64,000 nucleotides of DNA from Macrobrachium rosenbergii (lineage: Eukaryota; Arthropoda; Malacostraca; Decapoda; Palaemonidae): assembly GCF_040412425.1 (NCBI RefSeq), contig NC_089744.1:27046001-27110000 (forward strand), given 5' to 3'. The position numbers and the translations under genes were made by a program. The notes below the pieces were generated by a model. That model was given only the letters and a program-made list of their open reading frames with translations. It did not search any database and was not told the DNA's origin. Shown in pieces: positions 1 to 15,026 of the stretch (the stretch's first letter is position 1; every line of letters begins with the position of its first letter).

Positions 1-1310
1 TTCTGATTTTATCTTTATAACATCAGTTTCACTTCTCATGTTTTTTCACTCAAAGATTATGAATTTTAATTTCTGGCCAATTTCTTCTCTCCTGCATTTA
101 TTCATGCTTATCCGCCCTGACATAAAAACGAAATCTTTCCATTTTTTTCCTTCATTACCTTCTTCTTTTATACTTCAACGCCTTTCATGTCTTTGCTTCT
201 TATCATTGCGTATTCCTATTACCCTCTATATCAGGGTCATTGATCTTTGACTCATTTTTATCAACATCCATATCAGGGTCATCCACTGGTCACCCACCTG
301 TGATTTATTTCCATTTTCATCTCTTGTCAAGGGCATCCATCTTTGACCTGTTTCTATACATCTGATAAATATCATTACATTGTTATCTTTATGGTCATAA
401 TCACCTTTTTGCCTTTAGAAATTGCTCTTCTTCATCATTAATTTCTGAAACTGTCATTTTTTTTATTTGTTAAAGTCACTTCCATTGTAATCAAGTACTC
501 TGTCAGTTTTTCCTTTGATGTAGTTGTCATCATCGTTGTCACAACTAACCTTTTATTCCCTATCCATCTTTTAGCCCTTTTCCTCTGTATCTTGTTCCTC
601 TTTTGCTCCCGTGGCCGCCTTGTCTTTATTATCTTCTTTCCCTTATATCTGTGTACTGCTTTCCCTCTCTTCCCTCCTCCTTTGTAGGTTTTTCTAGCCT
701 GTTTACATTTTGCCAGTCTTTTATTCTTGATTATCTTTTTGTCACCACATTCCATTTTCCTTACCAATCTCTTCCCTTCTACTTTTCTTTTGTATTCCCA
801 TGTTTTCACACTCATCTTTCCATCCTTTTACTACAATTTCTTTTTTATCCCCATTGGCCTGTAATTCCCCTCTCGTTCCGTTTCCCCTCGCTCTTCATTT
901 CTCTTCCCTTGCCTTCTGACACTCCCCTTTTATTTTTTACCTTCCCATTTACTATCCTTTGATCGCACCCTCCTTTACCTAGCATACCAGTACCTTCCAA
1001 TCGACAAGCCCCGTCATTTCAGCCCTCTCCAGTCCCCCAATCAGCCACCTTCCGCCTATACCTGTCCCTCGCCGTTCCGTCCCTGTCTTTTCCAGAACTC
1101 CTGTCGCTTGTTAGGCTTTCGCTTCGCTACCACAACCACCACTACCTCACGCATGCACGTGTTCGCATTATCTTATATAGAGATGGCTCTTCCCTCTCCC
1201 CCCTCGGTCACGAGGTCCTGTATATTTAGATCTTTGCCTGGTCGATGTTTACTCTCCAAAGCGTTCCACTAAACTGTTTTTCCCTCCCCCCCCCCCTTTC
1301 TCATGTCACC
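1..1310. other. Pyrimidine-biased low-complexity region
   Basis: The plus strand is strikingly rich in T and C for about 1.3 kb, with only short open frames that have no recognisable domain. I see no gene here. A short C run lies at 1287-1298 and a small hairpin (CATGTCAC / GTGACATG) at 1302-1331. Confidence 0.6.
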
Positions 1311-1880
1311 CCGTGACGGAGCAGTGACATGAGTAGGCCTTAGAATGAGATGAGTGATTAGACTAGATAGATGACATTAGATTTACTGGACGACCTCCAC
1401 CAATACCTGTCGGAGGGAATAGCTGTCTGTGAATGTTTGTGGGAAAATGTAGTCGTTTGCTTAGTTCGATGTCCGTTAAGGCAGTTGAAGATGAATCAGT
1501 GTTGTACAACGTGAGCCCTCGCCCTATGAATACATCATTCAGTAAAGGAACATCGTTAGTATGATTTTTTTCCTCTTGATCTTTTGAGACTGAATATTTT
1601 GTGGATTTAGAAATAAATAGCTTTTTACAATATATAATTTGTACTCTCATGAAAATCATCTGATATTTTCTTTTGCTCTTTATAATAGTCTTGTTGAAAA
1701 CTTGAAGGAAATCAGGACAAGAAAAATAAATACTATTGTTAATTATTCCAAGGTCCTGAGATTAGTGTCCATTTGCACGTTGTCTCGGCATACATTCGGA
1801 GCACATGGATAAATGGTCTTGGTCTGTGAAGAAGTGTGATTCCTGGTCATATTCTCCGTCTGCTCTGTCTTCCGAATGAT

Positions 1881-1883
<3 letters not shown>

Positions 1884-1952
<69 letters not shown>
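1884..1952. repeat. (AG)n microsatellite
   Basis: Uninterrupted AG dinucleotide tract of about 69 bp. It creates spurious Ser-Leu or Arg-Glu open frames on both strands. Confidence 0.97.
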
Positions 1953-3743
<1,791 letters not shown>

Positions 3744-4509
3744 ATGTATGTATGTATTATGTAGTACGTATGTATACAACCAGTCATTTGTAACTGAGTT
3801 TCGCCCTGTACAAACTTATTAATAAATAACCTGTAAATTTTTTAAAAAGATTTTGTATAAAGTTATCTCCACTTTCCCAAGCAAATGTCATTTTTTGACA
3901 TGTTATTGTAATATAGTATTGCTGTTGGTTCGTTTCGTTTCCCTTGAGAATAAAGAAGAGAATATTGACAGAGTTCGCTTATATGAAACTAATACTGTTA
4001 AAAGTTTTATATTATTTTTAGATAGCTAATTTATAACAGAATTTCAGTCCAGATCTCAATTACCTGCAGTAAAATTTCGAAGATGTTCAAGTGTTTTTGA
4101 GAACGTATGCGTTAATAATTTTATTAATTAGTTATCCCAGAACTAGGGATATTTACAGAAAGATACAGATTTTGGTCGAGGCATAGACATGTAATTTCCA
4201 AAAAGACTTTTTTCTTCAATGAAAATTTGGTAAGACTAGGAGTAATCATGAGATACTCAATGCCACGTTTATCCAAATGCTCGCCCTCACTTCACGAGGG
4301 ATCTGATATCGAGAATAGGTTAGGGATCGAAGGATATTGTATTACTGTATTACCTACTCCCACAAGTGTCAGCAATTATCTACATCCGACATACCATTTT
4401 AACAGCATCAAGGATCGGCCAGCCATACGACTTCGTTCAAGGGTAATGTAATTATCAGCCGTTCAAAAATACCTTTTACTACTACTGCTCATTAGCCTGT
4501 TTATAATGG

Positions 4510-4512
<3 letters not shown>

Positions 4513-4578
<66 letters not shown>

Positions 4579-4779
4579 TGGTAGTATAAATGACTTTGGA
4601 AACGTTTCGACCTTTGAAATCTGTTTGTCTGCAGATTCTTGTCTGTGTTTAGTCGTCTCTTACCCCAGTAAAGTTGATATTTTTTTCTGTGTGTTTATGG
4701 TTGTTCAGTTAAACAAGTGTTCCGAGAATATGATCCTTTAAGCTCTCTTATTCTTTGTTGGTGTTATTTTACCAAAGGT

Positions 4780-4873
<94 letters not shown>
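4513..4873. repeat. Two (CT)n microsatellites
   Basis: Pure CT tracts at 4513-4575 and 4782-4873, separated by about 200 bp of unique sequence. Confidence 0.95.
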
Positions 4874-4875
<2 letters not shown>

Positions 4876-6323
4876 CTAGACGACGCAATTATGTGGCTTG
4901 TGTAATGCTGAAAGTGATAACCTTTCTTCTGTCGTCCAGTTGTAAATATTTGTGGCACCCTGGTAATCCCCTACTTATGTTTAGATACCGAACTACATCA
5001 TAATCATTTTCAGAGCAAAGTTGTCACTGCTGATTGCTATTGCCGTTTCTAAAATTTCTTTGGAAAAAAGTAATTTTTTTTTAGTCGATAAGTGATTCAT
5101 TCCCTTCCCCCCCAAAAAAAAATCTTTTGTATCAAAATTAATTTTCCAAAATAAATTCTTTTGCATCAAAACTAATCGTTGGTTGCAGACTAGATTCTTA
5201 AGTTTTCATTTGAAAAACTTCAAAGCTAAAAGTTTTTTACCTGTTTTTCTTTTCTAATAACCCGAAAATAGAGTAAGGTTTGTGGCAAATTGCCAGCAAA
5301 ATTTAACAAACCATTGCTTGTCCAGCATGACTGTATAACGTTAAGAATCAGGTTTACGAAAAAGCCCGTTTACCAGTGGTCATTGTCTTACGAAATGTTT
5401 GAAAGAGTGAAACGATCGTAAATAAAAAGAAAAAAAAATTGGTCTTAGAATATTTTGAAAAAGTCGAATTATTTTACAAAGGCTGGACGAAATTTATTGC
5501 GATTTTTGCTATCATTATTATTGCGAATGTTTTGAAAGACTTTTCATTATTCCTTTTATTAGAAATGAAAACATGAGAAGATAACTCAAAATACCCATTT
5601 TAGGAATCAGTTCAGTTTGCGCTGTCGTAATTTCTTCCATTTGCAAAGACATTCCATTCAAGAAATAACATTTATTAAGATTTACCGGTAATAGAATATC
5701 GTTTACAGTAATTCAGAATTAAAGAAAGAACATCTCGAAAGCTTTCAGACAAACGTAATTTCATCTGCAGTAGTAGTATCCATCAAGTAGCATTTACGGA
5801 AATTTCAGCTTCAGGAAGTGACATTTACTGAAACTTCAGATTCAGAAAGTAGCATTTACAGAAACTTCAGTTTCATAAATTAGCGTTTGCAGAGATTTCA
5901 ACTTCAACAAACAAATATATCGCTATACGATATATTTTCAAATATGTCGTATAGCGTTTGGTGAAACTTCGTACCAATGTATATAAAATAGCAGTGAATA
6001 TGAAATACCTCAAAAATTTCATGACATTCCCGCCCCTTTCACGAATTCAATATCGCGACAGCAGAGGGGAAAGCAAAAAGACAATAAAAGAACTTTCGAA
6101 CGTCCGCTTTCTGTTTTCCTTCTCCTGTCCTCTGAATATTGTAGTCATGTGTATTTTAGAGTTCTTGTAGCCCTATCAGAGTCTGAATTGTACATTTGCC
6201 TGTAAATTCATGCGTGCGTCTGTGTGTGCTTCTTCAAGAGAGGTAGTGAGAGAGAAAAGTTTATGAAATATTTTTAAAGGGAAGGTTACCAATTGTGCAA
6301 AGGTAAATCGACATAAGAGGTAC

Positions 6324-6324
<1 letters not shown>
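4874..6324. other. No gene seen; short degenerate repeats
   Basis: AT-rich sequence without a supportable gene. At 5788-5910 a degenerate unit of about 33 bp (core ATTTACAGAAACTTCAG) recurs about 3.5 times. A small inverted repeat at 5917-5960 pairs CGCTATACGA with TCGTATAGCG. Confidence 0.5.
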
Positions 6325-6388
<64 letters not shown>

Positions 6389-6466
6389 ATTTTGTTTATG
6401 GAATCCTTTTTATAATGAAGGTTAGCAGTTATGTAAAGGTTAATCAACATAAGAGGTATGGGAAAA

Positions 6467-6525
<59 letters not shown>
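6325..6525. repeat. (GA)n and (TG)n(AG)n microsatellites
   Basis: A GA tract at 6325-6383 and a compound TG/AG tract at 6467-6525. Both are preceded by similar sequence (GTAAA, then ATCRACATAAGAGGTAYGGG), so this is a local tandem duplication of microsatellite plus flank of about 140 bp. Confidence 0.85.
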
Positions 6526-6527
<2 letters not shown>

Positions 6528-7290
6528 CTGATACCATGTACGTATGGATGTATGTGGGTTTACAGAATCACCTGGTCTTCACGTCCTTTTGTCTACGTAA
6601 TGATGTCGTGGGTAAGATCCGTAGGATTAAGATGCAATCAACTATGATCCTGTTCTGTAAAGCAGTCTGATGTTCACGCTTTAGTAAGAAACTGTGTCCT
6701 GCAAAATGCTTTGATTAGCCTCTTGATTAAAACTCAAAACAACAATGTACCTGTTATATTGCGCCTTAGAGCCTTCTATCTGACTGATCCATCAAAATAA
6801 AGATACAATTAAGCTTAATCATGCTTCGTCAGCTTAGCCAGATCATTACAAGTTGTAAATGCTTCAATTTAAGTGTTATTAGGAAAGCAAAGATGATTTT
6901 CTTTTTCGCTTCAGCTTTCTATTATAAGACCCAAATGCTGCCTTTCCCCGAGTATATGCAAAACAACAACTTTTCTCTTTTTTTTAGATTTGGGCTACTT
7001 GCGAAAATAACGCTTGAAGCCTCTGTAGTTATAGTTGACGGCCGTTATTACTGAACAAGTGTCTGTGATAATGGTGAATAGTGTATGCGTCTAGAGGTGA
7101 TCTTCAGTTCATGTAGCTCGATAATTCTTTTGAACGACATTTCAGTCAACAAATGGCCTTTCTCTGATACCTGAGGTCATTTGCGAGATGCATTGTACGT
7201 TTCTACATTTTTTATTTGATTGTATCTCTAGAAAAGAGTCGTATGTCCAGTGGAACTCAGTCATTTTGATCGTGGAAATATTAAAACGGC

Positions 7291-7293
<3 letters not shown>

Positions 7294-7371
<78 letters not shown>

Positions 7372-7444
7372 CAATATTAATAAAAAAAGAGATAAAACTA
7401 CCTTATAATCGAGAGAAAGATGGAAAGAGAGGCAAAATAAATAC

Positions 7445-7490
<46 letters not shown>

Positions 7491-7538
7491 GAAGATATAT
7501 ACGAGACTGGTATGAGTCAAAAGAGACCGAAATGAGGA

Positions 7539-7618
<80 letters not shown>
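7294..7618. repeat. Three (GA)n microsatellites
   Basis: GA tracts at 7294-7369, 7449-7492 and 7542-7618, with short purine-rich spacers between them. Confidence 0.95.
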
Positions 7619-7622
<4 letters not shown>

Positions 7623-8765
7623 CTGATATCTGAATACTATACCTGGGACAGTTCCTAAAGACATTTATAGGAATAGAAGGAACATGGACTTACTTTCCTG
7701 TGTATCATGAAGTAACATCGACAGGATCTGTAGGACAAATCTGAATACAAATTTCACTAACAAACACACAAACGCACGCACGCATGCACGCAACAGGAAT
7801 GAAAGAAATGCATGTCTTTCCACGAGTGAATGAATGCATGGAATGTCACTCAAACAGAATGAATGATATGAATATTTTTTCATTATGACATTTCTGAGGA
7901 GATTTGAATGAGATTACCTTGATTTTTTTCTTATATTTCTTCGGCAGTCCGTAGTCTTTTGGTCAGTATTCTCAGGGACAGTTCCTTCTTCATGAATTGG
8001 TGTAGTCTTTCAGATAAAAAGAATAGTTTTAGATACTTAGGTAGAAAAGTATTGTTAGACTGTATGTGAACCTCCCAGATAGAAAATGTTTAATGTTGAT
8101 AGATGAGGTATCCCTTGACCGTATGTGCATTTTTCGTATGACCCTGTAGTGACGGTCTGTGTCATAACCTTACAATCAAGTGCCTGCTAAGTGTTGCCTT
8201 GTTTAGTATATTAATATATCGTGTGTTATGTTCTTTACTCATACACGTAGTAGTGTGAGATACCTGTCTGTGGTTTGACGAGTAACCGTGTTTTGGTGTG
8301 GACAGAAAACACTCAAATGCAGTCATTTCTGTTTGTTTTCAAAAGTGCAATGTCTCCCTGTCCTTATGAAGTAGACTGTCTTTTTGTCATTGTCATGGAC
8401 AAAGTTTTTTTTTTCAACTAATGAGCTTTCAAATATTCTTTTCCATTCCTTTTAACCAAGTGTTTCAGAGTATATATTTCCATGCTTAGCTGAAGGTAAT
8501 TCGAAGTAATCAACTTAGCATTTCAGTTCAGTTGGTAATTTTGTGTAAAACAACATAGTTCCTGTAGCCTTAATTTTTTTCAGCTTACAGGAGGGGATAA
8601 ACTTAAATACAGTACAATAAATATTTTGTGTAAAAATGTCTAAGCAATTTTCAGATAACCATTAAGATATCTGTGTTTTGGTGAGAATGCTTTTATATGT
8701 CTGGCGACAAAAGTAAGATTATAAGTAGTTTTTCTCTATAAATCTTATAATTCTCAAGTTAAATG

Positions 8766-8766
<1 letters not shown>
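7619..8766. other. No gene seen
   Basis: No supportable open frame, RNA gene or element. A short GCACGCACGCATGCACGC tract occurs near 7775-7792. Confidence 0.5.
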
Positions 8767-9013
<247 letters not shown>

Positions 9014-9285
9014 CGTGTCAGTCGTTGTGTGTTGTAGGATATGTTTATACAGTATGTATATACTTCTGCTAAGCCAGGTATAGCTTTGAACTTGTTGAAT
9101 TCAGTTGTAAATAAACCGATAGTTTTAACTGGAGACATTGTACGTGATTCCTCAAACCTTTACTAATGAATTTTCCTTTTGTCTTTCCCCCCGTCCCCTG
9201 CACGCAGGCAATAAAGAACCAGTCCAGTTTGACGAACTGTTGTGACGGTGCACGCGATCCAGTGACTACACCCTCATTCCTAATC

Positions 9286-9404
9286 AGTGAGGAGGAGGAA
9301 AAAGGAGGAGGTGGAGAAGGAGGAGAGGAAGAAGAAGAAGAAGAAGGAGGAGGAGAAGAAGACAACAATAAAAAAGAAGAAGAAGACGTGGAAGGAGGAG
9401 CTGG
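9286..9404 (+). repeat. GAA/GGA polypurine tract
   Basis: About 120 bp of almost pure purine trinucleotides (GAA, GGA, GAG). They stay open in several frames and give a Glu/Gly-rich frame at 9166-9555 and Ser-rich frames on the opposite strand. I do not accept these as genes because the reading depends on the microsatellite. Upstream, CCCTGCACGCAG at 9196-9207 resembles a 3' splice site, so a 5'UTR exon of the downstream TipE-like gene cannot be excluded. Confidence 0.7.
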
Positions 9405-10250
9405 GGAAGCCATTTTGTCTCCAGTGCTTGATTTTTTGCGAAACTGCTTTGTATCTCGCGTTCACCAACACCAGCACCAAAAACTAAATCCCGTCTCACT
9501 ACAGCTTCCACTGAGATTCAGTTTGCTTCGCGTATATTCCATCGGGGTTGTCTAAAGCCTTTGGCTGCTTTCTCCATCCTGTGAAAACTTACACTTTCTC
9601 TTCTTCATTATCTTCGTCTTTTATTATATGGACTACTTCTAAAGAGTATTAATATTCGAAACAGTGAAAGATATGTTGTGATTTATAGGAAAAAAAAGAT
9701 TAAAGAAGTGACTCCCAGGCATTACTCTATAGCCAGGTAACCAACAGGTATATAACCGGAAGCTATTATCCAGATTTCTCCAACTAAACTAGAAAAGTGC
9801 AAGCTAAAGTATACACTGAATGCATACATTTCTAGAATAGTCTTTTAGCTATTCGTAGCTGCACTAACTAGGTCACTAAACTTTATCCAGTGCGCCATCT
9901 TTATCTCAAACTCCGTCTCTCCTTCTCCGGTGCATTAATAACTTCATAATCGGAGATTCCAAGCAGTCTACAAGTTTGCACCGTCAGCTATACACACACA
10001 TTCCTATACAAATTCGAGATTGCCTGTTTCAAGGTACATTCATTGTATATAGCTACTACTAAAGTGCCTAGTTCAGTCCTGACTATTGATACCCACTTGG
10101 CATCACATACGTACGATGTTTAAGAGCCTTTACACATAAAGATCCTATACATATACATTTATATATATAATATATATAAAGTGAGAGAGATTCTAAAATA
10201 TGTGCTGCATATACTTCATGGATGTATAAAGCCAAGTTCTTTAACTGTTG

Positions 10251-10260
10251 TATATAAATA
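10251..10260 (+). promoter_or_regulatory. TATA-like element upstream of tipE-like gene
   Basis: TATATAAATA lies 392-401 nt before the tipE-like start codon. In this AT-rich region it could be chance, and no initiator or downstream element was confirmed. Confidence 0.2.
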
Positions 10261-10651
10261 CTCCCTTTACAAAGACGTCCGTCTTCTGCACTTCTGATCA
10301 TCACAAGTGTTTGTTGCTCATCCCTCAGTACTCTTCATTATTTATGCCTTGACACTACAGTCCAGAGTTTGAGCCACTCTGCATCCAAAGAATCCAAAGT
10401 CAAAATAGTTTTCCAAGATAACTAGAGACGTAGAAGGACCTTAAGCGTAACCTGGCCATTAGTGTATTGATTTCTCCGTTGGCCTCTCCCGTCCACATTG
10501 AAAACATTATCGCAGTCTTCTGCTTTCAAATCATCTACTCTGATAGAATAGCCTGATTCCCTTTAGCTGTACTTCTATCTGTTTTAGATACTGTATCGTC
10601 TCTAGAGCGTTTCCTTGAAGCTTGCTTCCCCTGTAAGCAGACAGAAGAAAA

Positions 10652-11491
10652 ATGGAGGAACCAGAGGAGAAGGAATCTCTGCTTACTCGCCTTAAGTATT
10701 ACACGACGCTCACTCTAGGAACGACGGCATGTCTGTCCTCCTTCATCTTCATGTTCTTAATCCCCTGGATTCTTGACCCGTCAATCTCAACACTCATGGC
10801 CAATTTCGACCCAGAACCTGTTGTGTGCATGACCGTTCAGTCGGACCAGAGGAGGGGTATGAAGAACTGCTCCTGGTCTTCCTGCAAGCACGGGTGCACC
10901 ACAGAGCAGTTCGAGTGCGACCAGATCTATGTGAATTACATGCACTTCCCCTGGGCTAAGTACGACGCCTCGAATTTCGACAACGAGGACAACCTGTGGG
11001 TGGGTGTGGGCGTCCCTATCTTCGTCAACATTAAGGCCTGCGGGTATCCGCCCAAAATCAACTGCTCCGTCTTCGGGGACAGACATGGCAGGGAGAACGA
11101 CGTGTTCCCTTGCTACTACTCCAGGGTCGACCCCAACATGGTCATCACCAGTTACGACTGGAACAACGAAGTCACGAGCATTGTCCTGGCCCTCTTGGTG
11201 CCGAATGTGCTGTGCGGTCTGTCTCTGGGCATCGTCAGTTACTGGTGGTATCCAGGATGCCAGAAGAGGCGGTGCCAGTACCAGATTCCCCCAGATCAAG
11301 AGGACGCTTCGTCTAACCAGCAAGATGGTGAGGATGATGATGAAGACGACGATGATGATGAGAATGAATATGACGAAGGCGAAGGCTACGACAAAGGTTC
11401 GTTGGGTAGGAGGCAAGAAGGTGATATGAAAAATAAACAACAGGAAGAAGAGAAGGACCGAGACACTTCCATCTACCTACCCGAGGAGTAA
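10652..11491 (+). CDS. tipE: TipE-family voltage-gated sodium channel auxiliary subunit
   Basis: A 279-codon open frame encodes a two-pass membrane protein with the layout of the insect TipE/TEH family. That family is known to modulate expression and gating of para-type voltage-gated sodium channels at the plasma membrane. TM1 spans about residues 19-41 and TM2 about 174-198, with both termini predicted cytoplasmic. The extracellular loop holds eight cysteines (59, 73, 78, 82, 89, 130, 138, 154). It includes the characteristic block NCSWSSCKHGCTTEQFEC followed by QIYVNY, and two N-x-S sequons (N72, N137). The tail has an unusually acidic stretch (226-245, mostly Asp/Glu). The ATG context (GAAAAATGG) is good. 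The family is recognised with confidence, but which paralogue (TipE or TEH1-4) is not. A strong 5' splice-site match overlaps the stop codon, so a longer spliced form is possible. The reverse-strand frame at 10787-11440 is a shadow. Confidence 0.9.
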   Translation: MEEPEEKESLLTRLKYYTTLTLGTTACLSSFIFMFLIPWILDPSISTLMANFDPEPVVCMTVQSDQRRGMKNCSWSSCKHGCTTEQFECDQIYVNYMHFPWAKYDASNFDNEDNLWVGVGVPIFVNIKACGYPPKINCSVFGDRHGRENDVFPCYYSRVDPNMVITSYDWNNEVTSIVLALLVPNVLCGLSLGIVSYWWYPGCQKRRCQYQIPPDQEDASSNQQDGEDDDEDDDDDENEYDEGEGYDKGSLGRRQEGDMKNKQQEEEKDRDTSIYLPEE

Positions 11492-11493
11492 GT
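11488..11493 (+). other. Candidate 5' splice site overlapping the tipE-like stop
   Basis: GTAAGT overlaps the TAA stop (11489-11491) in the context GGA|GTAAGTATT. If it is used, the stop is spliced out and the acidic tail would continue into a downstream exon. I could not identify such an exon. Confidence 0.3.
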
Positions 11494-11724
11494 ATTAGGG
11501 TGCTTACGTAGAGACGGAGAAAGAGGAAGATATACTCAACATTTTGTTTGTCGAAATAATAATATATAATGTATTGTACAGGGAAAGAGAGTGAGAGAGA
11601 GGGAACTCCAGCGATTATAGGCAGGTGTAATCAAGCCTTTTCAGTACTTTGCAAATCTCTGTGCTTTTAAAATTACTGCTTTTCACTGCAAATGCCCGCA
11701 ACATGTCATTTGTTGTCTGTATGT

Positions 11725-11726
<2 letters not shown>

Positions 11727-11796
<70 letters not shown>
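11727..11796. repeat. (CT)n microsatellite
   Basis: Pure CT tract of about 70 bp, about 240 bp downstream of the tipE-like stop codon and possibly in its 3'UTR. Confidence 0.95.
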
Positions 11797-11797
<1 letters not shown>

Positions 11798-12920
11798 AAA
11801 TTGGTATAATGCAGTATCTTGGGCCGGTAATCTGTACATGTTTGTGCGTGAGCACCCGTTCTGATAGATTTCACTTCTCAAATTGATGAAGTCAGCTTTG
11901 GCGAGGCAGCGGCAGTGAGGAGGCTTTACCTGGTGCAATTCGAGTCTTTCTTCTTGTGCTTTCCATTATAGTGATAAGCTATCAAAACCATATAACAGAT
12001 CTAAGTCATTTTAATGCACATCTATGTACGTTTGTGTGTGCATGCATGCATATACATATGTTCAAATTCACTCAGACAAATGCATATATATACACACTAT
12101 ATGTTTCAGTGCATATGTATAAGCATATATATGGATATGTGTATGTATGGGTGCATATAGTAAATGTGTATGTGTGTTCCTTGGCATGTGTAGAAATATT
12201 CTCTGGTCTCACAAACCTCTTTCAGGCGCTTAGAAGGTGAAGTATTGTAATCCATACCAGTTTATGTATTAGAGCTGCTTTTACCTGAATACAAGTCAAA
12301 ATTAATTACAAATTTGACCATGTTTTTCACCTAGCTTCTGATCCTTTTCATTGTCATGGCAACTTGAGCATCACAAAAATTATTATTTTCATATAAAGCA
12401 GTTTTGCAGTGGGATCTAATGCTTTAGCCTGTTATAGCCTATTAACTAAAACATAGTCGCCATTTCACGCCTATTCCTTTCTTCTCCTTTTATCTTTCTT
12501 TCATTCTTTCTTTCGTTTACCTTCTCTACTTGTTAACGAGGAACGAACCAACATCGTAGAATTCCTGAACTGGTTCCAAGTGCGAAGATTCCAGACGTAA
12601 AGATAGACTATAGCCAGGAAGCTTAAGCAAAACTACATAAACCATATTTTCCGTTCCTAGTATGAAAGTCTGTCATTTCTAACTGGAATCCAGGTGGGAC
12701 GTTTCCAGTGGCATCATACAGAAGTCATTTGTGAGCTAAAAGTAGGAGCTCTTTCATCAGGCAGACCAAAATGGGATCTGTGATAACCCCTCATAAAGGT
12801 TCATTTACGATCCATATAATTCATAAAAATAGTTCAATGATAATCATCAAAATGCTCCAAATCGTTTAACACCTAAAGCTCTTTATAACCTTAAAAGTGT
12901 ATGTGTTTTAAACACATAAA
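11797..12920. other. No gene seen
   Basis: Downstream of the tipE-like gene. The frame at 11956-12240 is low complexity (TATA/TGTG-rich) and unsupported. No clear AATAAA was found close to the tipE-like stop. Confidence 0.4.
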
Positions 12921-12966
12921 CACGCACGCGCACGCACACACACACATATATATATATATGTATGTG

Positions 12967-13026
<60 letters not shown>

Positions 13027-13047
13027 ATATATATATAGATATATAAA
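12921..13047. repeat. (CA)n/(TA)n compound microsatellite
   Basis: CACGCA and ACAC units pass into TA repeats with interruptions. Confidence 0.9.
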
Positions 13048-15026
13048 ACACTTGTTTTAGAATTTAGAAATATTAATAGCGTAGGTACACTTATAAAGCA
13101 TCCATGGTACGAGTATGAAAACAGTTATATTCCAAGTGTCCTTAAGTAATAATTGTACATCGGTTACTGTAACTATTTATAGTATCTTTTGTAATTAGTG
13201 TGTCATTTAGTCATAATGTGATACAGCCATATCACGTACTTATTTTTTTTATATAAATCATTCATCGTATAAATTCAGTTGTATAACTCAGCCACCGTAG
13301 CTTGCAGTCATTTGCATTCGGGACCTTTCATGACATATTTATCGTATAAATTTCGTTAAAAATATTGCATTCTTGATACCGGTTTTATTGTTATAAAGCA
13401 TCCATAGTTCAGATTTAATTATAAAAATACAAGTTTTAAAGTGTATACCATTTAAGGTACAGAGTTTATCACGATAAAAAAAAATCCTAGGAACGGGTTT
13501 ATTCGTAATATAAATCATTCACTGCATGGCTTAAAATAAATCAAAAGCAATCTCAACAAAAAACATAAATATCTAAAGTACCTGTGGTACACAATTTATT
13601 CATATTTCACAGCAAAACCTGAACTGTTGAATACGTTTAAAATTTTCGGCAGCCTACCTGAAGAATCACAAGAAGTTCTCACAGAGGAGGTTACTTTAAT
13701 ATCCGGAGCCCAGATTTAATTATCATATATATAACAATAGTCTATCGTATATTCAGCCTTACTCTGGAAAATGCCTACTTCACTTTACCAAGGTTTTGAT
13801 AATCAGCACTTCCTGCAGAATCGGTTTTTATCCAAACACCTTTGTAAAGCAACTGCTTAACCAAGTTCCTGGCATAGCAGATTGTTATAATATTAATTTC
13901 CTACAGAACAACAGCTGCCGAGTCAATTATCGTGGGCTTCTTTAATTTCATGACCTGAACTGACTAAGTTCGGTCCAGGAGTGGAGAAACTGAGTGAATA
14001 TTTGTTTTTCATTGCAGTTTATAATGGTTTTTCAAGACTGCAGAGTTTGAATTTGGTCTTGCAGTGGAACGTGAGACCTGGTTAATGTTTTTTTTTTTCT
14101 TCTTCCTCAGCCCCTACGTGGTTTGAAGACTTTATCTCGTGTGTAGTACTGGGTTTTCAAGTATTCATATCAGCTACACTAGCCAGCACTGATTATTTTC
14201 CGGCTTAAAGCAGATATGATACACCTGAAGATATAAACTTCTTGTCTAATAGTGATGGTGGCCGATAATGAAAGTTTCTTGTTTTCTCAAGCACTGTTCA
14301 AAGAACATATTCCAAGCAAAGAGAACGTTGACAATCTTATTTTTTTCCTTATTCCACTAGAATATTTACAGTTCACTAAAGCATTTTTCACACGCACACA
14401 AGTTTTTTTTTTTATTCGTTACGTTTTATTCCATGAATTGTATTCCTGTTCACTGTGTGCATTTAAACAAACGTCCTGTTTTGAAAAAAAAATGTAGAAT
14501 TAAATAAAAATTGCAAAAGTTATGAGAAACGTAACGATAAATAACCTGAAAATCTCTTGGCTTATTAACAAAATAGGGATGTCAAATATACCCACTTGGG
14601 GAACTTTTCTATGTCAGTGAACGATTGGATAATTACCAGTCTTGGAACCACTCTTCATTTGCGCTAAGAAAAAAACTCAATTTGCGCTTAATGAAAAATT
14701 CAGTTGCCCCTTCAACCTTGGACAATAAATCACCATAGATTATAGCAAAAGTATCAGTCATTCTTTACTATGCAGTGTAAGTTATATACACTAATTGAAA
14801 GGGAAAATAAAAAGAAATCGCCTCGCTAGAATACTAATTCACTGTAAAAAAAATTCTTTTCTGTCTGAGAGGACACAAATTGGATCAAATTAACCAAAGA
14901 TATAGGTCATTTTGTATCTTGTATAATTGCCTTTTAATTGAAATTGTTCTTATTCTACATCAGTCTTTGGGTCCTAATACCTGACCAACTCACCGTCATT
15001 ATCCATTAGTATATATGAATGAATTT
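13048..15026. other. No gene seen
   Basis: AT-rich unique sequence with no supportable gene. The frame at 14252-14497 has no recognisable domain and includes long T runs. Confidence 0.4.

Noticed and set aside
9166..9555. 129-codon Glu/Gly-rich open frame
   Set aside because: It is open because of the GAA/GGA tract and has no conserved domain. The antisense Ser-rich and Leu-rich frames are equally open.
10787..11440. 217-codon minus-strand frame opposite the TipE-like gene
   Set aside because: Shadow frame. The plus-strand product matches the TipE family in topology, cysteines and motif.
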